Source: Kitasatospora sp. NA04385 | GTDB lineage: Bacteria > Actinomycetota > Actinomycetes > Streptomycetales > Streptomycetaceae | NCBI RefSeq assembly: GCF_013364235.1 | Contig: NZ_CP054919.1 | Span: forward strand, 2,652,501 to 2,716,326 | Direction of reading: 5' to 3' | DNA length: 63,826 nt | The notes under the pieces: model-generated | Database searches by the model: none | Told to the model about the DNA's origin: nothing | What the model saw: the letters and a program-made list of their open reading frames with translations, nothing else | Part shown: piece by piece, positions 7,887-19,721 of the stretch | Layout: every line of letters begins with the position of its first letter | How positions within the stretch are numbered: position 1 is the first letter of the stretch | Position numbers and translations under genes: made by a program

Positions 7887-10800
7887 TCAGCCCAGGGCCG
7901 GTGTCGGGTGCCCCTCGGCGATGAACGCGCCCCACAGCTTGGCGTAGGCGCCGTCGCGGTCGAGCAGTTCGGTGTGGGTGCCGTCCTCCACTACGCGGCC
8001 GTGGTCGAGGACCACGATCCGGTCGGCCCGCTCGGCGGTGGTGAGCCGGTGGGCGATGACCAGGGTGGTGCGCCCGCCGCTGAGCCGGTCGGCGGCGTGG
8101 TTGACGGCGGCCTCGGTGGCGAGGTCGAGCGCGGCGGTGGCCTCGTCCAGGAGCAGGATGTCGGGGTCGACCAGTTCGGCCCTGGCGAGTGCGATGAGCT
8201 GGCGCTGGCCGGCCGAGAGGTTGCGGCCCCGGGGCGCGACCCGGTGCCGGTACCCGCCGGCCAGCCCGGTGATCATCTCGTGGGCGCCGACCGCCCTGGC
8301 CGCCGCTTCGACCTCGGCGTCGCTCGCGTCGGGGCGGCCGTAGGCGATGGCGTCCCGGACCGTCCCCGCGAAGAGGTAGGCCTCCTGCGGGACGACGCCG
8401 AGCCGGTGCCGGTACCCGTCCAGGTCGTAGCTGGTGAGGTCGGTGCCGTCCACCCGCAGGGTGCCGCCGGTGGCGTCGTAGAACCGGGCGACCAGTTTGA
8501 CCAGGGTCGACTTGCCCGCTCCGGTCTCGCCGACCAGGGCGACGGTCTGGCCGGGCGGGATGTGCAGGTCGATGCCGGAGAGCACGTCGGGGTTGCCCTC
8601 CCCGCCGCCGTTGTAGGCGAAGCTGACGTTCCGGAACTCGACTTCGCCGCGCAGCGTGCGGACCGGGACGGGGTGCTCGGCCTCGGGGGTGCTGGTGGGG
8701 GTGCGCAGCAGGTCGCGGATCCGGCCGAGGCCGACGGCGGCCTGCTGGTAGCCGTCGAAGATCTGCGAGAGCTGGTTGACCGGCGCGAAGAACAGGTCGA
8801 TGTACAGCAGGTAGGCGACCAGGGCGCCGATGGTGAGGGTGCCGTCGTCGACCCGGGAGGCTCCGGCGATCAGCACCAGGGCGGAGGCGACGCTGGAGAG
8901 GAACTGCACGAACGGGAAGTACAACGAGATGTAGAACTGCGCCTTGGCCCTGGCCTGCCGGTAGGCGAGGCCGCGCTCGACGAACCGCTCGGTGTTGGCG
9001 TCCTGCCGGCGGAAGGCCTGGACGATCCGCATCCCGGCGACGTTCTCCTGCAGGTCCGCGTTGACGGTGCTGATCAGGTCCCGGGAGACCTGGTACTGGC
9101 GGGCGGACTTCCGGCGGAACACCAGCGTGGCGATGACCAGCGGCGGGAGCACCGCGAAGACCACCAGGGCGAGGCCGGGGTCGATCACGATCAGTGCGGC
9201 GAAGATGCCGAAGAAGGTGAATAGGCTGACCACGGCGGTGACCACGCCGGTCTGCAGGAACGACGAGATGGAGTCGACGTCGGTGGTCATCCGGGTCATG
9301 ATCCGGCCGGTCAGCTCCCGCTCGTAGTAGTCGAGGCCGAGCCGGTTGAGGTGCGCGAAGATCTTCAGCCGCAGCGTGTAGAGGACGCGTTCGCCGGTGC
9401 GGCCGGAGACCCTGCTCTCGGTGGCCTGCACCAGCCAGTCGAGCAGGACGACGGCGAGCGCCAGCAGGGCGGCGACCACGACGCCGCCGAGCGCCGCCTT
9501 GCTGACGCCGTCGTCGATGCCGTGCCGGATCAGGACCGGCAGGGTGAGGCCCGCGGCGGTGTCCAGGGCGACCAGGAACAGGGCGATCAGCAGGGGGCCG
9601 CGGAACGGGGCGAGCAGGCGGGCGAGGCTGAACCGGGGGTCGGCGGCCTCGGCCTGTTCGACCGGGATGTCGGGGGTGTCGGTCGCGGGCGGCAGTGCGG
9701 CGACCTTGGCGAGCAGTTCGGCGTCCGCGCCCGGCTTCTCAGCGTCCGCACCCGGCTTCTCGGCGTCCGGGGTGGTGGCGGCGGCGGTGGCGGACCGCGC
9801 GGGCGCGGCCTCGCCGGTCGGGGCCGGGGCCGGGGCTGCCAGGGCGTCCGGGTCGGTGATCAGCGATCGGTAGCGCGGACATCGGGCGGTGAGCTCCTCG
9901 TGCGTGCCGAGGTCGATCAGCCGGCCCGCCTCCAGGACGGCGATCCGGTCGGCGAGCTGCAGGGTGGAGCGGCGGTGGGCGATCAGCAGGGTGGTGCGGC
10001 CGGCCATCACGCTGTGCAGCGCGTCGTGGATCTCCGCCTCGATCTGCGGGTCCACCGCGGAGGTGGCGTCGTCGAGCAGCAGGATGCGCGGGTCGGTGAG
10101 GACGGCCCGGGCGAGCGCGATGCGCTGGCGCTGGCCGCCGGAGAGGGTGAGGCCCTGCTCGCCGACCTTGGTGTCGTAGCCGTCGGGCAGCTCGCGGACG
10201 AAGCCGTCGGCCTGGGCGATCCGGGCGGCGGTCTCGATCTGCTCGTCGGTGGCGTCCGGGTGCCCGTAGGCGATGTTGGTGCGGACGCTCTCGGAGAACA
10301 GGAAGCTCTCCTCGGGCACGATGCCGATGGTGGCGCGCACCGAGTCGAGGGTGGCCTCGCGGACGTCCTGCCCGAACAGCCGGACCGTTCCGGAGGTGGG
10401 GTCGTAGAAGCGGGGCACGAGCTGGGCGACGGTGGACTTGCCGGAGCCGGACGCACCGACCAGGGCCAGCGTCTCCCCCTGGGCGAGCCGCAGGCTGAGG
10501 CCCTCCAGCACCGGGACGCCGTCGGGGACGCTGCCGGGCTCGGGGTGCTCCTCGGCGCGGTAGTGGAAGTCGACCCGGTCGAGCTCCAGCGCCGGGGTGC
10601 CGGGCGGCGCGGCGGCCGGGTCGAGCGGGCGGGCGTCGGCCGGCTCGGAGACCAGCGGGCGCTGGTCGATCAGCTGGAGGACGCGCTCGACCCCGGCGCG
10701 GGCCTGCTGGCCGACGGTGATCACCATGGCGAGCATCCGGACCGGGCCGGTCATCTGCGCCAGGTAGGTGGAGAAGGCGACGAAGGTGCCGAGCGTGACG

Positions 10801-11627
10801 TCTCCCCGGACGGCCAGCCAGCCGCCGACGGCGAGCACCGCGACCTGCCCGAGCGCGGGGACGGCCTGCATCGCCGGGGTGTAGCGGGCGTTCAGCTTGA
10901 TCGAGCGCAGCCGGGCCGCGAACAGCTCGTGCGAGGCGCGCTCCAGCTTGCCGCGCTCCTGCGCCTCCTGGCCGAAGCCCTTGACCACCCGGACGCCGCC
11001 GATCGCGGCGTCGACCACGCCCGCGACCTCGGCGGCCTGCTGCTGGGCGGCCCAGGTGGCGGGGAACAAGCGCTTGCGGCTGCGCGTGGCCAGCCACCAC
11101 AGGGCCGGGCCCATCACCAGGGCGATCAGGGTGAGCGGCGGGGAGAGCCAGAGCATGACCACCAGCGACATGCCGAACATCAGGGCGTAGCCCGTCATCA
11201 TCGGCAGCATCGAGAGCAGGCCGTTGACGAGCTGCAGGTCGGAGGTGGCCCGGCCGACCACCTGGCCGGTGTCCAGCCGGTCCTGCCGGTGCCCGTCGAG
11301 CCTGGTCAGCGACCGGAACAGGTCGGCGCGCAGGTCGTGCTGGACGTCCAGCGCGAGCTGTCCGCCGTAGTAGCGCCGGACCTGGGTGCAGAGGAACACC
11401 ACCGCAGCCGCGACCAGCAGCAGCACCGCCCACGGGGTGAGCGGACGGCTGTGCGTGGTGATCACGTCGTCGATGATCAGCTTGGTGATGAGCGGGACGA
11501 TCGCGGTGACCGCCATGCCCACCAGGGACGCCCCGAAGGACAGCGACAGGTTGCGACGGTACCGCCAGCAGTAGCCGCCGAGCCGGCGGAGCCAACTTCG
11601 CTCTGGGAAACCATGAGTCTCGGGCAT
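7887..11627 (-). CDS. Fused ABC exporter, TMD-NBD-TMD-NBD
   Basis: A 1246-residue single-chain type I ABC exporter, so both half-transporters are in one polypeptide. Each half has six predicted helices followed by an ATPase domain. NBD1 has Walker A GASGSGKST (about residue 391), signature LSGGQRQR, and Walker B ILLLDDATSAVD with Asp in place of the catalytic Glu. NBD2 has Walker A GETGAGKST (about 1032), signature LSAGQRQL, and a normal ILLLDEATAALD. One ATP site is therefore degenerate and the other canonical, as in heterodimeric exporters. An Ala/Glu/Lys-rich linker with a repeated EKPGAD unit joins the halves. The start at 11627 follows a -10 box by 8 nt. An in-frame ATG at 11666 is the alternative. 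The substrate is unknown. The TetR gene lies just upstream on the same strand. Confidence 0.92.
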   Translation of the reverse strand: MPETHGFPERSWLRRLGGYCWRYRRNLSLSFGASLVGMAVTAIVPLITKLIIDDVITTHSRPLTPWAVLLLVAAAVVFLCTQVRRYYGGQLALDVQHDLRADLFRSLTRLDGHRQDRLDTGQVVGRATSDLQLVNGLLSMLPMMTGYALMFGMSLVVMLWLSPPLTLIALVMGPALWWLATRSRKRLFPATWAAQQQAAEVAGVVDAAIGGVRVVKGFGQEAQERGKLERASHELFAARLRSIKLNARYTPAMQAVPALGQVAVLAVGGWLAVRGDVTLGTFVAFSTYLAQMTGPVRMLAMVITVGQQARAGVERVLQLIDQRPLVSEPADARPLDPAAAPPGTPALELDRVDFHYRAEEHPEPGSVPDGVPVLEGLSLRLAQGETLALVGASGSGKSTVAQLVPRFYDPTSGTVRLFGQDVREATLDSVRATIGIVPEESFLFSESVRTNIAYGHPDATDEQIETAARIAQADGFVRELPDGYDTKVGEQGLTLSGGQRQRIALARAVLTDPRILLLDDATSAVDPQIEAEIHDALHSVMAGRTTLLIAHRRSTLQLADRIAVLEAGRLIDLGTHEELTARCPRYRSLITDPDALAAPAPAPTGEAAPARSATAAATTPDAEKPGADAEKPGADAELLAKVAALPPATDTPDIPVEQAEAADPRFSLARLLAPFRGPLLIALFLVALDTAAGLTLPVLIRHGIDDGVSKAALGGVVVAALLALAVVLLDWLVQATESRVSGRTGERVLYTLRLKIFAHLNRLGLDYYERELTGRIMTRMTTDVDSISSFLQTGVVTAVVSLFTFFGIFAALIVIDPGLALVVFAVLPPLVIATLVFRRKSARQYQVSRDLISTVNADLQENVAGMRIVQAFRRQDANTERFVERGLAYRQARAKAQFYISLYFPFVQFLSSVASALVLIAGASRVDDGTLTIGALVAYLLYIDLFFAPVNQLSQIFDGYQQAAVGLGRIRDLLRTPTSTPEAEHPVPVRTLRGEVEFRNVSFAYNGGGEGNPDVLSGIDLHIPPGQTVALVGETGAGKSTLVKLVARFYDATGGTLRVDGTDLTSYDLDGYRHRLGVVPQEAYLFAGTVRDAIAYGRPDASDAEVEAAARAVGAHEMITGLAGGYRHRVAPRGRNLSAGQRQLIALARAELVDPDILLLDEATAALDLATEAAVNHAADRLSGGRTTLVIAHRLTTAERADRIVVLDHGRVVEDGTHTELLDRDGAYAKLWGAFIAEGHPTPALG

Positions 11628-11635
11628 ATTTAGTG

Positions 11636-11665
11636 ATGCTAACCATTCGGCCGGGCGAGCGTCCA
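11636..11665 (-). promoter_or_regulatory. Probable promoter of the ABC exporter
   Basis: On the minus strand TGGACG (11660-11665), an 18-nt spacer and TAGCAT (11636-11641) lie 8 nt before the ATG at 11627. The -10 box is part of the inverted repeat TTAG-TGATG-CTAA (plus 11630-11642 region), which could be an operator. Confidence 0.45.
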
Positions 11666-11859
11666 TCGGGTTCGAGGGCGCTGGAAGGCTGAACGACTCC
11701 GGGCCGAGCTTCCTTCCCGTCTACAGATTGCCCGCGCCGCACCGGGGTGCGCCTCATGCGATCGGCTAGACCTGGGTCAGCCGATCGTCCTAGGCGGAGG
11801 GTGTAGCCAGCCTTACCCCGGCCGGCCGCCGAGGACCGCCGGGGGTCGCCGTCCGCAGG

Positions 11860-12558
11860 TCAGGCGGTCGGGCGGGCCCCTTCCACCTCGGCGGCGGCGG
11901 CCGCGAACGCCCCCTGCGCCAGCGCGCGCAGCAGGGCCGCCATGCTGTCGCGGGCCAGTCCGGTCCGCTCGGAGCCGGCATCGGCCTGGGCTCCCGGGGT
12001 GGCCTGGCCGCTCTGGGCCGACTGCGGCGCGGCGCTGTGCGGGGTGGAGTTGAGCAGGCCGAACACCGCGTGCACGGCGGCGCGGGCGACCGGCTCCGCC
12101 TCGGGCGCGGCCAGCGGCGGGAACGCCTCGCGCACCACCGTGACCCACAGTTCGACGTAGCCGCGCTGGAGCCGGCGCACCCGGCGGCGGTCCGTCTCCT
12201 TGAGGTGGAGCAGTTCGCGGTCGTGGAGGGTGATCAGGTCCCGGTCGTCGAGGGCGAAGTCGACGTGCCCGTCGATCAGGGAGTCCAGTGCGGCGCGCGG
12301 CCCGTCGGCCTCGCCCTCGCGGCGGCGCCCCTCCTCCAGCAGGCGCTCGCTGATGCCGACCAGGAGGTCGGCGAGCATCGCGTCCTTGCCGGCGAAGTGG
12401 CGGTACAGGCCGGGGCCGCTGATGCCGACCGCCTTGCCGATCTCGTCGACGCCGACGCCCAGGAACCCGCGGGCTGCGAACAGCCTGGCGGCCTCTTTCC
12501 GGATCTGGTCACGGCGTGGGAGCGCGGGGGCGGGAGCGCGGTTGGGCATGCTGCCCAT
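11860..12558 (-). CDS. TetR/AcrR-family regulator of the leucine-degradation operon
   Basis: A 232-residue TetR-type repressor. The N-terminal helix-turn-helix covers residues about 15-60 (RKEAARLFAARGFLGVGVDE, then GKAVGISGPGLYRHF), with the typical LYRHFAGKDAM recognition end. The C-terminal ligand domain is helical with an Ala/Gln/Ser-rich loop near residue 185. It is divergent from the acyl-CoA carboxylase gene, and two 16-bp inverted repeats lie in the 121-nt gap. By analogy with the same gene order in S. coelicolor (SCO2775 region, from memory), it probably represses the operon and itself, with an acyl-CoA as ligand. The start may be ATG 12558 or ATG 12549. Neither has a ribosome site. 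Confidence 0.88.
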   Translation of the reverse strand: MGSMPNRAPAPALPRRDQIRKEAARLFAARGFLGVGVDEIGKAVGISGPGLYRHFAGKDAMLADLLVGISERLLEEGRRREGEADGPRAALDSLIDGHVDFALDDRDLITLHDRELLHLKETDRRRVRRLQRGYVELWVTVVREAFPPLAAPEAEPVARAAVHAVFGLLNSTPHSAAPQSAQSGQATPGAQADAGSERTGLARDSMAALLRALAQGAFAAAAAEVEGARPTA

Positions 12559-12571
12559 CGTAGACAGTCGG

Positions 12572-12587
12572 GTTATCGGTGGTTAAC
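12572..12587. promoter_or_regulatory. Operator-like inverted repeat 1 (TetR site)
   Basis: GTTATCGGTGGTTAAC has half-sites GTTA(T/A) and (T)TAAC around a 6-nt centre. It lies 14 nt before the TetR start and overlaps a possible -10 (GATAAC on the minus strand). Confidence 0.6.
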
Positions 12588-12598
12588 CTGGCCACAGA

Positions 12599-12614
12599 GT
12601 TAACGCTCATTAAC
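12599..12614. promoter_or_regulatory. Operator-like inverted repeat 2 (TetR site)
   Basis: GTTAACGCTCATTAAC is a perfect GTTAA-n6-TTAAC inverted repeat. It is offset by 27 bp from repeat 1 and sits upstream of the carboxylase gene. Two copies of the same 16-bp pattern in a divergent gap point to a regulator site. Confidence 0.65.
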
Positions 12615-12679
12615 ACGGGCTGGCCGGCTCGCCCTTCGGCCTGCCCGGATCCGAATCCGAGGGCAAGGGAGCTCTTGGG

Positions 12680-14395
12680 ATGGTCCTCTCTTCGGCACAG
12701 ACCCCTCCGTGGTCCTCCGCCCCTGCGCGGGACGCGGGCCCGGCGGCGCCGGACGCCCCGCCCTTCCGGGCCGCCGACGCACCGGCGCCCCGGCTGGAGA
12801 GCACGGTCGACCCGTCCTCCCCGGCCGGGCTGGCCAATGCCCGGGCCCACCGGGAGCTGGTCGCCGAGCTGCGCGGCAAGCTCGCGGCGGCGGCGCTCGG
12901 CGGCGGCGAGAAGGCGCGCGCCAAGCACGTCGCCCGCGGCAAACTGCTCCCCCGGGAACGGGTGGACACCCTGCTGGACCCCGGCTCGCCGTTCCTCGAA
13001 CTGGCGCCGCTGGCCGCCGACGGGCTGTACGACGGCGCCGCCCCGGCCGCCGGGGTGATCGCCGGCATCGGCCGGGTCGCCGGGCGCGAGGTCCTGGTGG
13101 TGGCGAACGACGCCACGGTCAAGGGCGGCACGTACTACCCGATGACGGTGAAGAAGCACCTGCGCGCGCAGGAGGTGGCCCTGGAGAACCGGCTGCCCTG
13201 CGTCTACCTGGTGGACTCCGGCGGGGCGTTCCTGCCGATGCAGGACGAGGTGTTCCCCGACCGCGACCACTTCGGCCGGATCTTCTACAACCAGGCGCGC
13301 CTGTCCGCCGCCGGGATCCCGCAGATCGCGGCGGTGCTGGGCTCCTGCACCGCGGGCGGCGCGTACGTCCCGGCGATGAGCGACGAGGCGGTGATCGTCC
13401 GCAACCAGGGCACCATCTTCCTGGGCGGCCCCCCGCTGGTGAAGGCCGCCACCGGCGAGGTGGTGACCGCCGAGGAGCTGGGCGGCGGCGACCTCCACTC
13501 CCGCACCTCGGGCGTGACCGACCACCTCGCGGAGGACGACGCGCACGCCCTCTCCATCGTCCGCACCATCGTGGCCGGGCTCGGCCCGCGCGCCGCCAGG
13601 CCGTGGCCGCTCGCCCCGGTCGAGCCGCCCGCGGTCGACCCGGCCGGGTTGTACTGCGTGGTGCCGGTGGACCCGCGCACCCCCTACGACGTGCGCGAGG
13701 TGATCGCTCGGCTGGTGGACGGCAGCCGGTTCGCCGAGTTCAAGGCCGAGTACGGCACCACCCTGGTGACCGGCTTCGCCCGGATCCACGGCCACCCCGT
13801 CGGCATCGTCGCCAACAACGGCGTGCTGTTCGCCGAGTCCGCGCTCAAGGGCGCGCACTTCGTGGAACTGTGCGACCAGCGCGGCATCCCCCTCCTCTTC
13901 CTGCAGAACATCACCGGGTTCATGGTGGGCCGCCAGTACGAGGCCGGCGGCATCGCCAAGCACGGCGCCAAGATGGTCACCGCGGTGGCCTGCACCCGGG
14001 TGCCCAAGCTGACGGTGGTGATCGGCGGCTCGTACGGGGCGGGCAACTACTCGATGTGCGGGCGGGCCTACTCACCCCGCTTCCTGTGGATGTGGCCGAA
14101 CGCGAAGATCTCCGTGATGGGCGGGGAGCAGGCGGCGTCGGTGCTGGCCACCGTCCGCCGCGACCAGTTGGAGGCCCGGGGCGAGCCCTGGAGCGCCGAG
14201 GACGAGGACGGGTTCAAGCGCCCCGTCCGCGAGCAGTACGAGCGCCAGGGCAACGCGTACTACGCCACCGCCAGGCTGTGGGACGACGGCGTGATCGACC
14301 CGCTGCAGACCCGCACGGCGCTCGGGCTGGCGCTCACCGCCTGCGCCAACGCCCCGCTCGCCGAACCGCGCCCGTTCGGGGTCTTCCGGATGTGA
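12680..14395 (+). CDS. Acyl-CoA (3-methylcrotonyl-CoA) carboxylase, carboxyltransferase subunit
   Basis: A 571-residue biotin-dependent carboxyltransferase. It transfers carboxyl from carboxybiotin to an acyl-CoA. The crotonase-like double domain is visible: [19 protein letters not shown] and [20 protein letters not shown] in the N half, and [15 protein letters not shown] and [19 protein letters not shown] in the C half. These last segments are typical of methylcrotonyl-CoA carboxylase beta. The first 45 residues are Ala/Pro-rich and extra to the family. Start ATG 12680 has a GGGAG site at about 10 nt. It is the first gene of a four-gene operon for leucine/isovalerate breakdown and is divergent from the TetR gene. 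The order matches SCO2776-2779 of S. coelicolor. Confidence 0.92.
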   Translation: MVLSSAQTPPWSSAPARDAGPAAPDAPPFRAADAPAPRLESTVDPSSPAGLANARAHRELVAELRGKLAAAALGGGEKARAKHVARGKLLPRERVDTLLDPGSPFLELAPLAADGLYDGAAPAAGVIAGIGRVAGREVLVVANDATVKGGTYYPMTVKKHLRAQEVALENRLPCVYLVDSGGAFLPMQDEVFPDRDHFGRIFYNQARLSAAGIPQIAAVLGSCTAGGAYVPAMSDEAVIVRNQGTIFLGGPPLVKAATGEVVTAEELGGGDLHSRTSGVTDHLAEDDAHALSIVRTIVAGLGPRAARPWPLAPVEPPAVDPAGLYCVVPVDPRTPYDVREVIARLVDGSRFAEFKAEYGTTLVTGFARIHGHPVGIVANNGVLFAESALKGAHFVELCDQRGIPLLFLQNITGFMVGRQYEAGGIAKHGAKMVTAVACTRVPKLTVVIGGSYGAGNYSMCGRAYSPRFLWMWPNAKISVMGGEQAASVLATVRRDQLEARGEPWSAEDEDGFKRPVREQYERQGNAYYATARLWDDGVIDPLQTRTALGLALTACANAPLAEPRPFGVFRM

Positions 14396-14474
14396 CGTCC
14401 GGCCGGCCGGACCACCGTCAGTGACACACCGTCAACCCGCTCACCGTTCCCTTCGTGACGGAGGAACACCTCTC

Positions 14475-16648
<2,174 letters not shown>

Positions 16649-16652
<4 letters not shown>

Positions 16653-17659
16653 ACGCCGTTCCGTCCGGCTCGGCCGCGCCCGCCGCGACGGCCGAGCCGA
16701 CCGTCCTGGACCTCGGCCTGCCCCAGCCGGTGCGCGACCCCGGGCTGCCCGCCCGGGTCCGCGTCCACGAGGTCGGCGCGCGCGACGGGCTGCAGAACGA
16801 GAGCGCCCTCGTCCCCGTCGAGGTGAAGGCCGAGTTCGTCGCCCGGCTCGCCGCCGCCGGGCTGCGCACCGTCGAGGCCACCAGCTTCGTCCACCCGAAG
16901 TGGGTGCCGCAGCTGGCCGACGCCGAGGAGCTGATGCCCCGGCTGGCCGGGCTGCCCGGGCGGTACCCGGGGCTGCGGCTGCCGGTGCTGGTGCCCAACG
17001 AGCGCGGCCTGGACCGGGCGCTGGCCCACCACGCCACCGAGGTCGCGGTGTTCGCCAGCGCCACCGAGACCTTCGCCAGGCGCAACCTCAACCGCTCGGC
17101 GGACGAGGCGATGGCGATGTTCCGCCCGGTGGTCGAGCGCGCCGCGGAGGCCGGGGTCCCGGTCCGCGGCTACCTGTCGATGTGCTTCGGCGACCCCTGG
17201 GAGGGCCCGGTCCCGGTCGAGCAGGTGGTCCGCCACGGCCTGGCGCTGCTGGAGATGGGCTGCGCCGAGCTGAGCCTCGGCGACACGATCGGGGTCGCCA
17301 CCCCCGGTCACGTCAACGCGCTGATCGACGCGTTCACCCGTTCCGGTGCACCGGTCGAACGGTTGGCGGTGCACTTCCACGACACCTACGGACAGGCCCT
17401 CGCCAACACCCTGGCGGCGCTGCGCTCCGGCGTGACCGTGGTGGACGCGTCGGCCGGCGGCCTCGGCGGCTGCCCGTACGCCAAGAGCGCGACGGGCAAC
17501 CTGGCCACCGAGGACCTCGTCTGGATGCTGAACGGCCTGGGCGTGGAGACCGGCGTGGACCTCGCCGCGCTCGCCGCGACCAGCGGCTGGATGGCCCGTC
17601 ACCTCGGTCGCCCCAGCCCGTCGAGGACCGTCCGCGCCCTGCTCGGGCCGGCGGACTGA
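16649..17659 (+). CDS. Hydroxymethylglutaryl-CoA lyase
   Basis: A 336-residue TIM-barrel lyase that cleaves HMG-CoA to acetyl-CoA and acetoacetate, the last step of leucine degradation. The DRE-TIM motif at the N end (EVGARDGLQNE), SFVHPKWVPQLADAEE and the C-terminal signature GLGGCPYAKSATGN with the catalytic Cys are all present. The first 30 residues are Ala-rich and poorly conserved. The GTG start at 16649 overlaps the preceding stop. The methylglutaconyl-CoA hydratase needed between carboxylase and lyase is not in the window. Confidence 0.93.
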
Positions 17660-17725
17660 TCCCCGACACCCTCCGACTCCCCACCCCACCAGGCCCACCA
17701 GGCCGCGATCCCGGGAGGATCAGCC

Positions 17726-18916
17726 GTGCTCGACCACCGCCTGAGCAGTGAGTACGAGGAACTCCGCCGCACCGTCGCGGAGTTCGCCAACGACGTGGTT
17801 GCGCCGAAGATCGGCGAATACTACGAACAGAACGAATTCCCGTACGAAATCGTCCGGGAGATGGGGCGGATGGGCCTGTTCGGGCTGCCCTTCCCGGAGG
17901 AGTACGGCGGCATGGGCGGCGACTACTTCGCGCTCTGCCTGGCCCTGGAGGAGCTGGCCCGGGTCGACTCCTCGGTGGCGATCACCCTGGAGGCCGCGGT
18001 CTCGCTCGGCGCGATGCCCATCCACCTGTTCGGCACCGAGGAGCAGAAGCGCGAGTGGCTGCCGAAGCTCACCTCCGGCGAGGTGCTCGGCGCCTTCGGC
18101 CTGACCGAGCCCGAGGGCGGCACGGACGCCGGGGCGACCCGGACCACCGCGCGCTACGACGAGGCCACCGACGAGTGGGTGATCAACGGCAGCAAGTGCT
18201 TCATCACCAACTCCGGCACCGAGGTCACCGGGCTGGTGACCGTCACCGCACTGACCGAACCGATCACACATTCGAGTGATGGATCGGCAAATCCCTCGCC
18301 CACCAGGGAAATCTCGTCCATCATCGTTCCCACTGGGACTCCCGGGTTCCAGGTGTCGAAGAAGTACTCGAAGGTCGGGTGGAACGCCTCGGACACCCGC
18401 GAACTGTCCTTCACCGACTGTCGAGTGCCCGCGGCCAACCTGCTCGGACGCCGAGGCCGCGGTTACGCCCAGTTCCTGCGCATCCTCGACGAGGGCCGCA
18501 TCGCCATCGCGGCCCTGGCCACCGGCCTGGCCCAGGGGTGCGTCGACCAGTCCCTCGCGTACGCCGGCACGCGCCGCGCCTTCGGCCGGCCGATCGGCGC
18601 CAACCAGGTCATCCAGTTCAAGCTCGCCGACATGGAGACGCGCGCACACACCTCCCGCCTGGCCTGGCGGGACGCCGCCTCCCGGCTGCTGCACTCCGAG
18701 CCCTTCAAGAAGGAGGCAGCCATCGCCAAGCTGTACGCCTCCGAGGCAGCGGTCGACAACGCCCGGGAGGCGACCCAGATCCACGGCGGCTACGGCTTCA
18801 TGAACGAGTACCCGGTCGCCCGGTTCTGGCGCGACTGCAAGATCCTGGAGATCGGCGAGGGCACCTCGGAGGTCCAGCGGATGCTCATCGCCCGGGAGCT
18901 CGGCATGACCTCCTGA
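17726..18916 (+). CDS. acdH: Acyl-CoA dehydrogenase AcdH (isovaleryl/branched-chain acyl-CoA)
   Basis: A 396-residue FAD-dependent acyl-CoA dehydrogenase that introduces the 2,3-double bond into short branched acyl-CoAs. Family signatures include LTEPEGGTDAGATRTTA (flavin and substrate site), SSIIVPTGTPGF, KVGWNASDTRELSF, and the C-terminal QIHGGYGFMNEYPVARFWRD, where the active-site Glu should be the first Glu of the ...GEGTSEVQRM region. Its context beside methylcrotonyl-CoA carboxylase and HMG-CoA lyase supports the isovaleryl-CoA role. Its S. coelicolor equivalent is acdH. The GTG start has GGGAGG 7 nt upstream. A Ser/Pro/Thr-rich stretch (THSSDGSANPSPT, about residue 185) with lower GC looks like a local insertion. 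Confidence 0.92.
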   Translation: MLDHRLSSEYEELRRTVAEFANDVVAPKIGEYYEQNEFPYEIVREMGRMGLFGLPFPEEYGGMGGDYFALCLALEELARVDSSVAITLEAAVSLGAMPIHLFGTEEQKREWLPKLTSGEVLGAFGLTEPEGGTDAGATRTTARYDEATDEWVINGSKCFITNSGTEVTGLVTVTALTEPITHSSDGSANPSPTREISSIIVPTGTPGFQVSKKYSKVGWNASDTRELSFTDCRVPAANLLGRRGRGYAQFLRILDEGRIAIAALATGLAQGCVDQSLAYAGTRRAFGRPIGANQVIQFKLADMETRAHTSRLAWRDAASRLLHSEPFKKEAAIAKLYASEAAVDNAREATQIHGGYGFMNEYPVARFWRDCKILEIGEGTSEVQRMLIARELGMTS

Positions 18917-18926
18917 ACCACACCGG

Positions 18927-19721
18927 TCAGGACCGGAACGGGGGCGGGGCCGACACCCCGGCGTCGCTGTCGATCTGGTCGTAGCGCTCCAACGCCAGCT
19001 CGAACGCCGTCGGTTGGACGCGCACCGCGCCGGAGAACGGACCGCTCATCACCGTCACCATACTCACCCCGAACGCCACGGAGGCGCCCACGAAACACAT
19101 CAGCACCAGGTTCCGCGGGTTGGAGGTCAGCCCGATCACCGAGGGGGTGGCCAGCACGAACACCGCCCCCACCAGCAGGCCGCCGATCGCCAGGACGGGC
19201 ACCGACGCACGGAGATCACCCAGCCGCGCGTTCCGCTTGGCGTTGACCTCGGACAGGCTCCGCAGCACATCGGTCCGAGCACTCGCCTCGGTCTGGCTGT
19301 GCGCCGCGGCCTGGTCGACGGCGGCCCGCACCTGGTCGACCGCCCGCCAGGCGGCCTGACTCCCGGTGTCGTGCTGCATGGTGGACCACTCGTCGTCGAT
19401 CACCACCCTGGTGTAGGCCCGCAGCCTGTTCCGCACCACGGGCCGGTCGGCGCTGGGCAGGCCCCCTGCGGTCCAGTAGGCCTCCGTGAGGGCCCGCGAC
19501 TCCTCATAGGTGTGCTGACGCGCCGCGTTCAGCTGCTGCCAGGTGCCGGCGATGCTGAACCCCAGGAAGAGCGCGAAGAAGCCGAGGATCGCCGCCCCGG
19601 CGAAGGACATCGCCTGCGGCGTCGTCGACCCTTCGCGCGCTCGTTTGGTGCGTCCCAGCAGCAAGCCGATCACCAGCGCCAGCGCCGCGCCCGACAGGGC
19701 GGCGAGGGCGACGGTCAGCAT
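18927..19721 (-). CDS. DUF4239 (bestrophin-like) membrane protein
   Basis: A 264-residue integral membrane protein with helices near residues 3-22, 40-60, 172-190 and 205-225. Between the pairs lies a charged helical region (RLRAYTRVVIDDEWSTM, then LSEVNAKRNARL). This layout matches the DUF4239 family, which is distantly related to bestrophin channels. No function is established in streptomycetes. It is convergent with acdH, with only 10 nt between stops. The ATG at 19721 is the first methionine of the frame that precedes the first helix. Confidence 0.78.
   Translation of the reverse strand: MLTVALAALSGAALALVIGLLLGRTKRAREGSTTPQAMSFAGAAILGFFALFLGFSIAGTWQQLNAARQHTYEESRALTEAYWTAGGLPSADRPVVRNRLRAYTRVVIDDEWSTMQHDTGSQAAWRAVDQVRAAVDQAAAHSQTEASARTDVLRSLSEVNAKRNARLGDLRASVPVLAIGGLLVGAVFVLATPSVIGLTSNPRNLVLMCFVGASVAFGVSMVTVMSGPFSGAVRVQPTAFELALERYDQIDSDAGVSAPPPFRS

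Noticed and set aside
9351..11633. 760-codon plus-strand frame inside the ABC gene
   Set aside because: It is a shadow of the ABC coding strand and is Gly/Gln/Asp-rich without any motif.
11625..11650. Possible DmdR/IdeR iron box at the ABC promoter
   Set aside because: It matches the 19-bp iron-box consensus at only about 12 positions, below what is usually functional, and only the GCTAACC half is good.
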